Below the pieces are notes generated by a model. It did not search any database. It was not told the DNA's origin and saw only the letters and a list, made by a program, of their open reading frames with translations. DNA of 64,000 nt from Nitratireductor sp. ZSWI3 (GTDB lineage Bacteria > Pseudomonadota > Alphaproteobacteria > Rhizobiales > Rhizobiaceae). This document shows, piece by piece, positions 26,986 through 37,324 of this stretch. A program made the position numbers and the translations under genes. Every line of letters begins with the position of its first letter. Position 1 is the stretch's first letter. The stretch lies in contig NZ_JANKOF010000009.1 of assembly GCF_024655565.1 (NCBI RefSeq), positions 1 to 64,000 on the forward strand, written 5' to 3'.

Positions 26986-28440
26986 TTAGCGCAGCGCGTG
27001 CTGATCGGGGATGGTGATGGCGAAGACCGTGTGGCCGCCCATGCTTTCGACGAGCTCCAGGTCGCCGCCATGGGCCCGCACGAGCTCCTGGGCGATCGCC
27101 AGGCCGAGCCCGGTCCCACCGCTCTTGGCGGAGCCGCGAAACGGCGCAAAGAGGTTCTCTCGGGCCTTTTGCGGCAGGCCGGGCCCGGTGTCGGCGACGA
27201 GGATGCGCGTCGTGCCGTCGAGCCGCTCGGCGCTGATCGTCAGGCGCCGCACCAGGCTGGGATCGTCGTCGCCGGCCATGGCCTGGATGGCGTTGCGGCA
27301 GAGATTGGCGAGGGCGCGGAAGAGCTGCTCCGAATCGGCATCCACCTCGAAGGCGGGATCGACGGCGTTGACGAATTCGATGCGGTTTCCCGAATCGAGC
27401 GGCAGGGCGCTCTGCACCTCGTCGACCAGCTGGTTGAGGCGCAGCCGGCGCCGGTTCGGCGGCGCTTCCTGGGTCCGGCCGTAGTTGAGAACGCCCTCGG
27501 AGTAGGCCACGGCGCGGTCCAGCGCCCGCAGGAGGCGCGGCGTGAGCGTCTTGACGGCCGGGTCGTCGATCATGCTCAGCCGGTCCGATATCAGATGCGC
27601 CGAGGCCAGCATGTTGCGCATGTCGTGGTTGATCTTCGAGACGGCGAGGCCGAGATCGGCAAGCCGCTTCTGCTCGCCCAGCGTCTTCTGCAGCGCCGAC
27701 TGCATCCGCGCCAGTTCCCGCTCGGCGACGCCGATCTCGTCGCCCCGCCGTTCGGGGACGATGACGCGGCGCGGGTCGTCGGGGGCTTCGGCGAAGGACA
27801 GCATCGAGCCGGTCATGGCACGGATCGGCCGGATCATGATCCGGTTGATGGCGTAGAACACCAGCGTTGCCGTGAAGAGCGAGATGATCAGCGACAGGAA
27901 GGCCACGTTGCGCGCATAGATCAGCATGGCGGTGCGCAGGCCCGCATCGGGAATGAGGATTTCGAACACCTTGCCGCTTTCGCCGACGGTGCCGAAGATC
28001 CGGAACACCTGGTCGCCGCCGAAGAAGAGGGTGCTGAAAGTATGCCGGATCGCCGCAAGCGGCGAGATCGTGTCGAGGTCGAGATGGGCGTCGACCGTCG
28101 GCGGCATGTCGGAGATGACGAGGATGCGTGAAGCGGCCGCATCGCGCACGGCGATCGCCTTGACGCCCGTCGCCATCAGGATCTCGTCACGGATCGGCGG
28201 GGCGAGCGCGCTGTCGCCCTCTTCCATCAGGAGAACGCTGACGGCGGCGGCGTTGGTCAGCCGCTGCATCATCCATTGCATGCCGAAATTGGCGACGGAG
28301 GGGATGAAGATCAGCACCTCGGCGATCATCACGAACAGCACCGTCAGCACCAGGAGCTTCGTCGACAGGCCGCGCGTCAGGGGCACCACATCGGTGACGG
28401 TGGTCTCCTCTTCCGCGTTGTGCGACGTCCTGTCTGCCAT
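26986..28440 (-). CDS. Membrane sensor histidine kinase
   Basis: A 484-residue kinase. It has an N-terminal helix (about residues 25-50), a periplasmic sensor region (about 50-175), a second helix (about 176-200), a HAMP-like linker (NRIMIRPIRAMTGSML), a dimerisation/phosphoacceptor helix with the His in LAVSKINHDMRNMLASAHLI, and an ATPase domain with the N box LANLCRNAIQAM, the G1 box VADTGPGL and the G2 box GTGLGLAIAQELVRAHGG. No response-regulator gene adjoins it, so it is an orphan here. The ATG at 28440 has AAAGG upstream. Signal unknown. Confidence 0.94.
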   Translation of the reverse strand: MADRTSHNAEEETTVTDVVPLTRGLSTKLLVLTVLFVMIAEVLIFIPSVANFGMQWMMQRLTNAAAVSVLLMEEGDSALAPPIRDEILMATGVKAIAVRDAAASRILVISDMPPTVDAHLDLDTISPLAAIRHTFSTLFFGGDQVFRIFGTVGESGKVFEILIPDAGLRTAMLIYARNVAFLSLIISLFTATLVFYAINRIMIRPIRAMTGSMLSFAEAPDDPRRVIVPERRGDEIGVAERELARMQSALQKTLGEQKRLADLGLAVSKINHDMRNMLASAHLISDRLSMIDDPAVKTLTPRLLRALDRAVAYSEGVLNYGRTQEAPPNRRRLRLNQLVDEVQSALPLDSGNRIEFVNAVDPAFEVDADSEQLFRALANLCRNAIQAMAGDDDPSLVRRLTISAERLDGTTRILVADTGPGLPQKARENLFAPFRGSAKSGGTGLGLAIAQELVRAHGGDLELVESMGGHTVFAITIPDQHALR

Positions 28441-28498
28441 TGCCGGCGCCTTTCACGTCCGCTCCGCGGCATAGAGTGCCGCAGCCATTCGGGCATGC

Positions 28499-28550
28499 TG
28501 GTGGTGCGATCCCAACAGATGGGTACCATCTGTTTCGGTCAGACCACTAG
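28499..28550. repeat. Palindromic repeat, family B copy
   Basis: Outer arms GTGGT and ACCAC enclose a perfect hairpin AACAGATGG-GTA-CCATCTGTT (28514-28534). The right end is CTAG, and the CTA at 28547-28549 is the stop codon of the flavoprotein gene on the minus strand. Confidence 0.85.
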
Positions 28551-29971
28551 CCGAAGCGGTGCAGGAAACGCACCAATGCGCGCACGAAGGGCTTGCGTGT
28601 CGATTCCGTGAAATACGTGATCGAGGCACGTTTGCCAATCTCGGCCATGGTCGGGTAAGGGGCGACATAGGCCGCGATGTCGCGCACGCCGAGTCTGCGG
28701 GAAACGGCGAGCGCCCAGAAATTGATCATCTCGCCAGCACCGGCGCCGACGATCGACGCGCCGAGCACGCGGCCCCTTCGGTCGGTGACGAGCTTGATCA
28801 GGCCTTCCGTCTTGCGTTCGGCCTGGGCGCGGTCGTTTTCGGCATAGGGCCAGCGCAGCACGCTGATGCGGCGATGGCGCTTGCGCGCCTCCTCCTCGCT
28901 GAGACCCACATGGGCGATCTCCGGATCGGTGTAGGTCGCCCAGGGGATGATGGCGCGGTTCTCGCGCACCGGCAGGCGGAAGAGCAGGGCACGCGCCACC
29001 AGGCCCGCGTGATAATTCGCCACATGGGTGAACTGCAGCCCCCCGGCAACGTCGCCGATCGCGTAGATGCGCTTGTTGCTGGTGCGCAGCCCGGCCGACA
29101 CGACGATGCCCTTGCGGTCGTGCGCGACACCGGCCGCATCAAGCCCGAGGCCGGCAATATTCGGCGTGCGCCCGGCCGCGACAAGGAGGTGCGTGCCGTC
29201 GATGCGGGCTTCGCCGGCTCCTCCTTCCACATGCACGCGCACACCGGAGTGGCCGTGCTTTTCCACCCGTGTCACGGCCGTTCGTTCGAGAACGGCGACG
29301 CCCTCCGCGCGGATGCGCTTGAGGGCGAGGGCGGTCATCTCCGGATCGTCCTTGCCGAGCGCGGCAAGGGCCTCGATCACGGTCACCTCGCTGCCGAGCC
29401 GCCGGTGCGCCTGCGCAAGCTCCATGCCGATCGGTCCGCCGCCGATGACGATCAGATGCGCCGGCTGGCGCTGCTGTTCGAAGATCGTCTCATTGGTGAG
29501 ATAGGGCACGCCGTCGAGGCCGGGGATCGGCGGAACGAAGGGCGCGGACCCCGTGGCCACGACGAAGCGCCGGGCGCGGATCTGGAAATCCCCGGCACGC
29601 ACCGTGCGGGCATCGGTGAAGCAGGCTTCGGCCTGGATCACGCGCACGCCGAGCGCCGTGAAACGCTCCACCGAATCGTTGGGCGCGATGGCGGCGATCG
29701 TTTCCTCCACATGCTTCATAACCCGGTGAAAATCGACCTCCGCCCTGGCCGGCATGATGCCGAGAGGCGCGCCGGTGCCCATCAGATGCGCCTGTTTGCC
29801 GGCGGCGATCAGCGCCTTGGAAGGCACGCAGCCGTAATTCAGGCAGTCGCCCCCCATCTTGCCCTTCTCGATGAGGACGACGGGAACACCGAAAGCGGCG
29901 GCAATGGCGGCGACCGACAATCCGCCAGAGCCGGCACCGATAACGCAGATATCAGTGGTGAGAAGAGCCAT
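28547..29971 (-). CDS. FAD-dependent pyridine nucleotide-disulfide oxidoreductase (MerA/Lpd-like)
   Basis: A 474-residue class I flavoprotein disulfide reductase. The FAD-binding motif is VIGAGSGGLSVAAIAAAFG, the redox disulfide Cys43/Cys48 lies in GGDCLNYGCVPSKALI, the NAD(P) motif is VIGGGPIGMELAQAHRRLGS, and the second FAD motif is RIYAIGDVAGGLQ. At the C-terminus the usual catalytic HxxPxxxE is YVAPYPTMAE, so the His is missing and it is not a lipoamide or glutathione reductase in the strict sense. It stands just downstream of a TVP38-family gene, a pairing seen in many bacteria. The TAG stop is within a family B repeat. The electron acceptor is unknown. Confidence 0.9.
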   Translation of the reverse strand: MALLTTDICVIGAGSGGLSVAAIAAAFGVPVVLIEKGKMGGDCLNYGCVPSKALIAAGKQAHLMGTGAPLGIMPARAEVDFHRVMKHVEETIAAIAPNDSVERFTALGVRVIQAEACFTDARTVRAGDFQIRARRFVVATGSAPFVPPIPGLDGVPYLTNETIFEQQRQPAHLIVIGGGPIGMELAQAHRRLGSEVTVIEALAALGKDDPEMTALALKRIRAEGVAVLERTAVTRVEKHGHSGVRVHVEGGAGEARIDGTHLLVAAGRTPNIAGLGLDAAGVAHDRKGIVVSAGLRTSNKRIYAIGDVAGGLQFTHVANYHAGLVARALLFRLPVRENRAIIPWATYTDPEIAHVGLSEEEARKRHRRISVLRWPYAENDRAQAERKTEGLIKLVTDRRGRVLGASIVGAGAGEMINFWALAVSRRLGVRDIAAYVAPYPTMAEIGKRASITYFTESTRKPFVRALVRFLHRFG

Positions 29972-30001
29972 GAAGCGGGGTCTCTTGCTGGTGATGCGGT
30001 T

Positions 30002-30748
30002 TCACGCGTCCGGCGTGCGCCGCAGCTTTCTGATGAGGAGGGGGATGGCCGCCACCGCGGCGAGTACGGCGAAGGCGAGGGTGATCTGCGGCGTCACGAG
30101 GTCGGCGAGCCGCACCTCGCGGCCCGTCTCAGCCGCCACCGTCAGCACGCTGTCGAGCCCGTGGCCGAGATAAGCATAGGCGAATGTGGCGGGCAGGATG
30201 CCGAGGAAGGTGGCGACGGCGTAGGTGCGCAGCGGCACGTTGAAAAAGGCGGGGGCGATGTTGACGATCCAGAAGGGAAAGATCGGGGCGAGCCGCAGAA
30301 CGAGCAGATAGCTGAAGGCATTGTCCTCGAACCCCTTGGCCATTCTCGACAAGCGTCCGCCGAGCCTGCGGGCAAGGATGCCGCCCAGCGCGCCGCGTGC
30401 GGCGATGAACAGCGCCGAAGCGCCGGCGGTGGCCGCCACCGCAACGAGCATGCCGCCGAGCAGCCAACCGAACAGGAATCCGGCAAACAGGGTGAGAACC
30501 GAGGCGGCCGGAAAGGAAAAGGCGACGGCGAGCGCGTAGAGCAGCGCGAAGCCGCCCGGTGCCAGAATGGGATGCCCCGCCACATAGGCGCGCAACGCGT
30601 TTCGGCTGTCGGCGAGATAATCGAGGGATAAGTAGCGATCGAGCCCCAGCGCATAACCGGCGGCGAGCCCCGCGAGAATGACGAGCAAGGGCAGAAGACG
30701 CCTGAGCAGTCGGTTGGGCACCGGGGCTTCGCTTCTGTCGGCCATCAT
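30002..30748 (-). CDS. TVP38/TMEM64 (VTT-domain) membrane protein
   Basis: A polytopic inner-membrane protein of about 248 residues with the VTT/SNARE-associated domain: AFSFPAASVLTLFAGFLFGW, LVLRLAPIFPFWIVNIAPAF and LPATFAYAYLGHGLDSVL. Relatives (DedA/TVP38) are implicated in lipid scrambling and membrane homeostasis. The start is uncertain: TTG 30784 and ATGs at 30763, 30748 and 30745 all open the frame, and 30748 is used here. It is probably cotranscribed with the flavoprotein 30 bp downstream. Confidence 0.9.
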   Translation of the reverse strand: MMADRSEAPVPNRLLRRLLPLLVILAGLAAGYALGLDRYLSLDYLADSRNALRAYVAGHPILAPGGFALLYALAVAFSFPAASVLTLFAGFLFGWLLGGMLVAVAATAGASALFIAARGALGGILARRLGGRLSRMAKGFEDNAFSYLLVLRLAPIFPFWIVNIAPAFFNVPLRTYAVATFLGILPATFAYAYLGHGLDSVLTVAAETGREVRLADLVTPQITLAFAVLAAVAAIPLLIRKLRRTPDA

Positions 30749-30945
30749 CCGTATCGTCACCATCTGTTGCGCATGCGCCTGCAAATGCGGGCGGCTCTGC
30801 CTCGCTTTGCGTCTACATGCGCTCTCCGGTCCGGCACTGCAATGGATTCGGCTTCAGCTCACCGCGTTTTGAGCGGCATGAAAAGGGCGCTCACCGATCC
30901 GTGATGGTCGATGCTCGTGGCGGTCTTGGCATCGGATCAATACGA

Positions 30946-30971
30946 AAAGGCCCGCTCGTGAGCGGGCCTTT
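30946..30971 (-). terminator. Bidirectional hairpin terminator
   Basis: AAAGGCCCGCTC, GT loop, GAGCGGGCCTTT. On the minus strand the stem ends in a T run (CCTTTTCG), which suits termination after doxX; on the plus strand TTTG follows. No gene lies in 30749-30945. Confidence 0.85.
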
Positions 30972-30998
30972 GAGGAAAGGTTCGGGTATGCGCCGCGG

Positions 30999-31382
30999 TT
31001 ACGCCTTGGCGCGTTCCACGGCGAGGGTGCCGGAGCCGGAGGCGGTGAGGATGAGCAGACCGCCGGCGATCGCCAGGTTCTTCATGAACTGGATGCTCTG
31101 CATCTGATCGCCGAAGTCGAAATGCGCGACCAGCGCCGAGGCGACGCTGAACAGCGCCAGAAGAAGCGCGGCAATGCGGGTCTGAAAGCCGACCAGGATG
31201 GCGAGGCCGCCGAGCAGCTCGAGCAGCGCCACGATCCACGCCGTGACCAGCGGGAGCGGCAGGCCGACGCTGCCGAAATAACCGGCCGTGCCGCCGATGT
31301 TCGTCAGCTTGCTGAAGCCGGAGGTGATGAAGATGACCGAGATGAGGATACGGCCGATGAGGACGAGGGTGTTCTGAGACAT
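30999..31382 (-). CDS. DoxX family membrane protein
   Basis: A 127-residue, four-helix DoxX/SURF4-like protein: VLIGRILISVIFITSGFSKL, VTAWIVALLELLGGLAILVG and IQFMKNLAIAGGLLIL are typical. The family is associated with respiratory or redox membrane complexes, but the function here is unknown. The ATG at 31382 (MSQNTLVLIG) gives the usual length; the open frame upstream contains no similarity. It stands alone between a terminator and a repeat cluster. Confidence 0.9.
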   Translation of the reverse strand: MSQNTLVLIGRILISVIFITSGFSKLTNIGGTAGYFGSVGLPLPLVTAWIVALLELLGGLAILVGFQTRIAALLLALFSVASALVAHFDFGDQMQSIQFMKNLAIAGGLLILTASGSGTLAVERAKA

Positions 31383-31531
31383 GGTAGCGATCCCGTTGAG
31401 AAAGTTGCGCTCATATACGCGAGGCAATCGTGTATAAAAACAGCCCCAGTGGTTACGGTGTGTTATCAAAAGAGATAACAATCCGCTTGCCACCGCCCCG
31501 CCCAGGACAGTGGCGAAGAGTACGATGCGCC

Positions 31532-31652
31532 CTAGTGGTGCGATCCTGACAGATGGTATCCATCTGTCAGGAAAAATCGCCCCACCAGATCAATAGCTTG
31601 TGGGCTGACTTGCCGAAACAGATGGGTGCGATCTGTTTCGGTCAGACCACTA
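31532..31652. repeat. Composite palindromic repeat, family B, double hairpin
   Basis: A 120-bp mosaic bounded by CTAGTGGT on the left and ACCACTA on the right. The left hairpin is perfect: TCCTGACAGATGG-TAT-CCATCTGTCAGGA (31544-31572). The right one is CCGAAACAGAT, seven-base loop, ATCTGTTTCGG (31613-31641). The terminal CTA (31650-31652) is the stop codon of fumC. Confidence 0.85.
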
Positions 31653-33041
31653 TGCGGGCGCGATCATCTTTTCCGGGCGCACGAGGCGATCGTAATCCTG
31701 CTCGGAAACGAGGCCGCTCTTCAGTGCTTCCTCGCGCAGCGTCGTGCCGTTCTTGTGCGCCGCCTTGGCGATCGCCGCAGCGTTGTCGTAGCCGATCGCA
31801 GGCGCCAGCGCCGTGACCAGCATCAGTGAACGCTGCATCAGATCGGCGATGCGCTTCTCGTCCGCCTCGATGCCCTTGACGCAGTTGTCGGCGAAGGAGC
31901 GCATAGCATCCGACAGCAGGCGGATCGACTGCAGCACCGCATTGGCGATGACCGGCTTGAAGACGTTGAGCTCGAAATGGCCCTGGCTGGCGGCGACGGT
32001 GACGGTGGTCTGGTTGCCCATCACCTGGGTGGCCACCATGGTGAGGGCCTCGGCCTGGGTCGGGTTCACCTTGCCGGGCATGATGGAGGAGCCGGGCTCG
32101 TTTTCCGGCAGTTTCAACTCGCCGAGGCCGGAGCGTGGGCCCGAGCCGAGGAAGCGGATGTCGTTGGCGATCTTGAAGAGATCGGCGGCGAGCGCGTTGA
32201 GCGCGCCGTGGAAGGCGGTGAGCGCACCGTGACTCGCAAGCGCCTCGAACTTGTTGTCGGCCGTGCGGAAGGGCAGGCCGGTGATGGCGGCGACGCGGGC
32301 TGCGAAGGCCTTGTCGAAGCCGATCGGCGCGTTGAGGCCGGTGCCCACGGCGGTGCCGCCCTGCGCCAGCGCATGAACGTCGCCAAGGCTGTCCTCGATG
32401 CGCTTGGCGCCGAGCTCGAGCGCCGCCACATAGCCCGAGAACTCCTGGCCGAGGGTCAGCGGCGTCGCGTCCTGGGTGTGGGTGCGGCCGATCTTGACGA
32501 TGCCGTCGAAGGCCTTCGCCTTTTCGGCAAGGGCTTTTGTCAGGTAGTCGAGCGCCGGCAGCAGCTCGGCCGAAGCCTCGCGGCCGGCGGCGATGTGCAT
32601 CGCCGTCGGGAACGTGTCGTTGGAGGATTGGCCCATATTGACGTGATCGTTGGGATGGATCGGCTTCTTCGAGCCCATCTCGCCGCCCAGCATCTCGATG
32701 GCGCGGTTGGAGATCACCTCGTTGGCGTTCATGTTGGACTGGGTGCCCGAACCCGTTTGCCAGACGGCGAGCGGAAACTCGCTGTCATGCTTGCCCTCGA
32801 CCACTTCCCTGGCCGCGGCGACGATCGCCTCGCCGAGCTTGGCGTCGAGCTTGCCGCTCTCCATGTTCGCTTCGGCCGCCGCCTGCTTGACGATGCCGAG
32901 CGCACGCACCAGCGGCACGGGCATTTTTTCGGTACCGATCTTGAAATTCGCCAACGAGCGTTGCGTCTGGGCGCCCCAGTAACGGTCGGCGGGCACCTCG
33001 AGCGGGCCAAATGTATCGGATTCGGTACGGGTCGTGGACAT
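31650..33041 (-). CDS. fumC: Class II fumarate hydratase
   Basis: Iron-independent fumarase of the TCA cycle, interconverting fumarate and L-malate as a cytoplasmic tetramer. It is 463 residues, full length. The superfamily signature [16 protein letters not shown] is intact, as are [20 protein letters not shown] at the start, [14 protein letters not shown] and [19 protein letters not shown]. The ATG at 33041 ([10 protein letters not shown]) fits the family; the frame opens further upstream. Its stop codon is the end of a family B repeat. It is apparently monocistronic. Confidence 0.97.
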   Translation of the reverse strand: MSTTRTESDTFGPLEVPADRYWGAQTQRSLANFKIGTEKMPVPLVRALGIVKQAAAEANMESGKLDAKLGEAIVAAAREVVEGKHDSEFPLAVWQTGSGTQSNMNANEVISNRAIEMLGGEMGSKKPIHPNDHVNMGQSSNDTFPTAMHIAAGREASAELLPALDYLTKALAEKAKAFDGIVKIGRTHTQDATPLTLGQEFSGYVAALELGAKRIEDSLGDVHALAQGGTAVGTGLNAPIGFDKAFAARVAAITGLPFRTADNKFEALASHGALTAFHGALNALAADLFKIANDIRFLGSGPRSGLGELKLPENEPGSSIMPGKVNPTQAEALTMVATQVMGNQTTVTVAASQGHFELNVFKPVIANAVLQSIRLLSDAMRSFADNCVKGIEADEKRIADLMQRSLMLVTALAPAIGYDNAAAIAKAAHKNGTTLREEALKSGLVSEQDYDRLVRPEKMIAPA

Positions 33042-33131
33042 GCATTCACTCCATTGGGCGCAGGCTTTCACGCCGCCCTTAATGACGATATCAGCGCTTC
33101 TTGGCAATGGCGCGGCGCCTGTCGTGCGTTC

Positions 33132-33164
33132 CAAAAAAGAAAGGGCGCCATGAGGCGCCCTTTC
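33132..33164 (-). terminator. Rho-independent terminator of groESL
   Basis: GAAAGGGCGCC, four-base loop, GGCGCCCTTTC; on the minus strand it is followed by TTTTTT. It lies 24 bp beyond the groEL stop. Confidence 0.9.
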
Positions 33165-33187
33165 CGATGTGGTCTGCACGAAGCGGC

Positions 33188-34834
<1,647 letters not shown>

Positions 34835-34890
34835 CTAGCTCCTGAGCTTCACTGGGAAACTCTGTTACCGTTTCGATCTGGTGGCGATGA

Positions 34891-35187
34891 TCAGCCGATG
34901 ACGCCCATGATGTCGGATTCCTTCATGATCAGGAGATCCTCACCGTTGAGCTTCACTTCGGTGCCCGACCATTTGCCGAACAGCACGCGGTCGCCGGCCT
35001 TGACGTCCAGCGGGACAAGCTTGCCCGCCTCGTCGCGCGCACCGGAGCCAACGGCGATGATTTCGCCTTCCTGCGGCTTCTCCTTGGCGGTGTCGGGGAT
35101 GATGATGCCACCTGCCGTCTTTTCCTCGGACTCGACCCGGCGTACGACCACACGGTCATGAAGCGGGCGAAAGTTCGTGTTGGCCAT
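34891..35187 (-). CDS. groS: 10 kDa co-chaperonin GroES
   Basis: The 98-residue lid of the chaperonin, full length: [20 protein letters not shown], mobile loop with [19 protein letters not shown] and the C-terminal [16 protein letters not shown]. First gene of the operon; the CIRCE operator lies 67 bp upstream of its start. Confidence 0.99.
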   Translation of the reverse strand: MANTNFRPLHDRVVVRRVESEEKTAGGIIIPDTAKEKPQEGEIIAVGSGARDEAGKLVPLDVKAGDRVLFGKWSGTEVKLNGEDLLIMKESDIMGVIG

Positions 35188-35253
35188 GTTCTGAACCCTT
35201 GATTCGGATGATGAATTAGGCTTTCTCTCCGTCCGGCGGATGCCGAACGTCCG

Positions 35254-35280
35254 TTAGCACTCTCGTGCGATGAGTGCTAA
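35254..35280 (-). promoter_or_regulatory. CIRCE operator (HrcA site)
   Basis: Perfect consensus TTAGCACTC-N9-GAGTGCTAA upstream of groES. HrcA represses at this element and is released on heat shock. The hrcA gene itself is not in the window. Confidence 0.97.
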
Positions 35281-35403
35281 CGCGGTTTGGAAATAGTAGC
35301 GGCGCCGGCTCGAGTCAAGTTTTCGTGAGGCGGGGAAAACGCATTTTTCGGGATGACCCGACGTTTCCCGCCGCGATGCCCGGCGAGGGCCGTCGATACC
35401 CCG

Positions 35404-36042
35404 TCACACGGGACGCCGGAACGTCTGGCGCAGCGTTTCGACCTCGGCGCGGCAGGCGCAGCCCTCGATGTGGTCGTTGACGAGACCCATGGCCTGCATG
35501 AAGGCGTAGATCGTCGTGGGGCCGACAAAGGACCAGCCGCGCTTCTTGAGATCCTTGGAGATGCGGGTGGAGATTTCCGTCTTCGGGTTGGCGACGAGCG
35601 TCGCGTAATCGACCAGGTCCGGGCGCTCGTGCGGTTGCGGTTCCTGCCGCCAGAAGTAGCGGGCGAGCGAACCTTCCTTCTCGCACAGCTCGATGGCGCG
35701 CCGGGCGTTGTTGATGGTCGAGCGGATCTTGCCGCCATGGCGGACGATGCCGGGATTGCCGAGCAGCCGGTCCACGTCCTGCTCGGTGAAGCGGGCGACG
35801 CGCTCGAAATCGAAGCCTTCGAAGGCCTCGCGGAAATTCTCCCGCTTGCGCAGGATGGTGAGCCAGGAAAGTCCGGACTGAAAGCCTTCCAGGCAGAGCT
35901 TTTCGAACAGGCGGTGATCGTCGGTGACGGGGCGGCCCCATTCATGATCGTGATAGGCCAGATAGTCGGGCAAGTCGCCCGGCCAGAAGCAGCGCGTCGT
36001 GCCGTCCGCCCCGGTGATCAGCCCCGTCCTTTTTTCACCCAT
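35404..36042 (-). CDS. tag: DNA-3-methyladenine glycosylase I
   Basis: Base-excision repair enzyme that removes 3-methyladenine from alkylated DNA. The product has 212 residues, within the usual range. Typical Tag features: CFWPGDLPDYLAYHDHEWGR with the catalytic Glu region, FEKLCLEGFQSGLSWLTILR, KRENFREAFEGFD and the C-terminal zinc-site residues (HIEGCACR). It is isolated from groESL by the CIRCE region; the next 263 bp (36043-36305), before the transpeptidase, contain no gene that I can identify. Confidence 0.96.
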   Translation of the reverse strand: MGEKRTGLITGADGTTRCFWPGDLPDYLAYHDHEWGRPVTDDHRLFEKLCLEGFQSGLSWLTILRKRENFREAFEGFDFERVARFTEQDVDRLLGNPGIVRHGGKIRSTINNARRAIELCEKEGSLARYFWRQEPQPHERPDLVDYATLVANPKTEISTRISKDLKKRGWSFVGPTTIYAFMQAMGLVNDHIEGCACRAEVETLRQTFRRPV

Positions 36043-36305
36043 GCTGTTGCAATCCCTTGGTTAATGGGCACCTAGCCCGTTTTAGCGATGTGTTCACCAG
36101 CTTTTTGAACCCGGCGGTAACCACACCAAATGGTTTTCGCGAATCATCGCATTTTATGAAAGCGGATTCACCATTCCGTTGCCGGTCTTCGGCAGCATCC
36201 TGACACGGAACGGGTTCAATCAGCCTGTTCCGGCCCTGGCCACCCGCTTCCCGACAAGGAGCAGGCGGCGGGGCTTCGAGGTGACCAACAAGAGAGTAGG
36301 GTCTC

Positions 36306-37118
36306 ATGAAGTCGATGTTGTATGCCGCCGGCACGATTGCCGCGCTGCTGATCTCCTGGGGGGCGAATGCCCAGGACCGCTACGTGGAGCCGCCGCCGGT
36401 TCTCGTCAGTCCTGACCTGTCCGCCCCATGGGTGATGCAGCTGCGCTCGGCGCCGGTCCGCGCGCGGCAGCATCGCGACGCGCAGGCCGACGTGCAGGCC
36501 CGTGAGTATCGTACCTATCGGCAGGCTCAGGGCACGGCCGCCCGCGCGCCCGCCGCGTCGGATTACAGGGCTGGCCGCCGCGCCATGCCGGCGCCGCAGC
36601 CGGCCGATCCGCAACCGGTCGCCTACAATGCGTCGCCGAGCGATCGCTCGTGGAGCATGAGCGATCCGAAATGGCTGCCGCAGGTGGTCGAATACGGCGG
36701 CCCGCACGCGCCGGGCACGATCGTCGTTGACACGAAGCAGCGTTTCCTCTTCCTCGTCCTGGAGGGAGGCAAGGCGCAACGCTACGGCGTCGGCGTCGGC
36801 AAGGAAGGGTTCGGCTGGACCGGCACGGAGAAGATCTCGCAGAAGCGCGAATGGCCAGACTGGCGCCCGCCGGCCGAGATGATCGCGCGCGAGAAGGCCA
36901 AGGGCCGCGTCCTGCCGGCGCATATGAAGGGCGGTCCCGCCAATCCGCTCGGCGCGCGCGCGCTCTATCTCGGCTCGACGCTCTACCGCATCCACGGCAC
37001 CAACGCGCCATGGACGATCGGGCGTGCGGTGTCCTCCGGCTGCATCCGCATGCGCAACGAGGACGTGACCGATCTCTACAACCGCGTTCCGGTCGGCACC
37101 AAGGTGGTGGTGATCTGA
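36306..37118 (+). CDS. L,D-transpeptidase (YkuD domain), exported
   Basis: A 270-residue envelope enzyme. Signal peptide MKSMLYAAGTIAALLISWGA-NA is followed by a low-complexity Ala/Arg/Pro/Gln linker (about residues 25-115) and the YkuD catalytic domain (about 135-270). The active site is intact: IHGTNAPWTIGRAVSSGCIR with the catalytic Cys in SSGCIRM and the His of IHGT. It probably forms 3-3 peptidoglycan cross-links or attaches proteins to peptidoglycan. The domain is the type abundant in rhizobia, which carry many such enzymes. Probably monocistronic. Confidence 0.95.
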   Translation: MKSMLYAAGTIAALLISWGANAQDRYVEPPPVLVSPDLSAPWVMQLRSAPVRARQHRDAQADVQAREYRTYRQAQGTAARAPAASDYRAGRRAMPAPQPADPQPVAYNASPSDRSWSMSDPKWLPQVVEYGGPHAPGTIVVDTKQRFLFLVLEGGKAQRYGVGVGKEGFGWTGTEKISQKREWPDWRPPAEMIAREKAKGRVLPAHMKGGPANPLGARALYLGSTLYRIHGTNAPWTIGRAVSSGCIRMRNEDVTDLYNRVPVGTKVVVI

Positions 37119-37127
37119 CCGGTCAAG

Positions 37128-37231
37128 CTACAGCGCCGTGCGTCCGTTCGGACGCACAAAGGACGCTGTAAGTCCTTGAACCTGCGCATCGTGCTTGCTG
37201 AAAATCGATTCCGATTTTTGGGCCGATGCGC
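37128..37231. repeat. Palindromic repeat, family A copy 2
   Basis: Inverted relative to the copy at 3060. The GTCCGTTCGGAC hairpin is near 37142, the GGACGCTGTAAGTCCTTGAA segment follows, and it ends with the AAAATCGATTCCGATTTTTG core and GGGCCGATGCGC. The left end is CTAC, not CTAG. The rest of 37232-37324 holds a GGCGGCGTC/GGCGCCGCC-rich stem that may terminate the transpeptidase transcript. Confidence 0.8.
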
Positions 37232-37324
37232 GAGGATGCCCGGCGCGGGGACCGCCGGGTCGATGGAGAAGGGCGGCGTCGGGGGCGCCGCCTTTCTTCT
37301 TTGTCGGGATAGCCGCGCCTCACC

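Noticed and set aside
26884-28131. Plus-strand frame opposite the sensor kinase
   Set aside because: Antisense shadow; the histidine-kinase boxes on the minus strand are clear.
28547-29971. Naming the flavoprotein lpdA or merA
   Set aside because: The C-terminal catalytic His is missing and neither dehydrogenase-complex nor mercury genes adjoin it.
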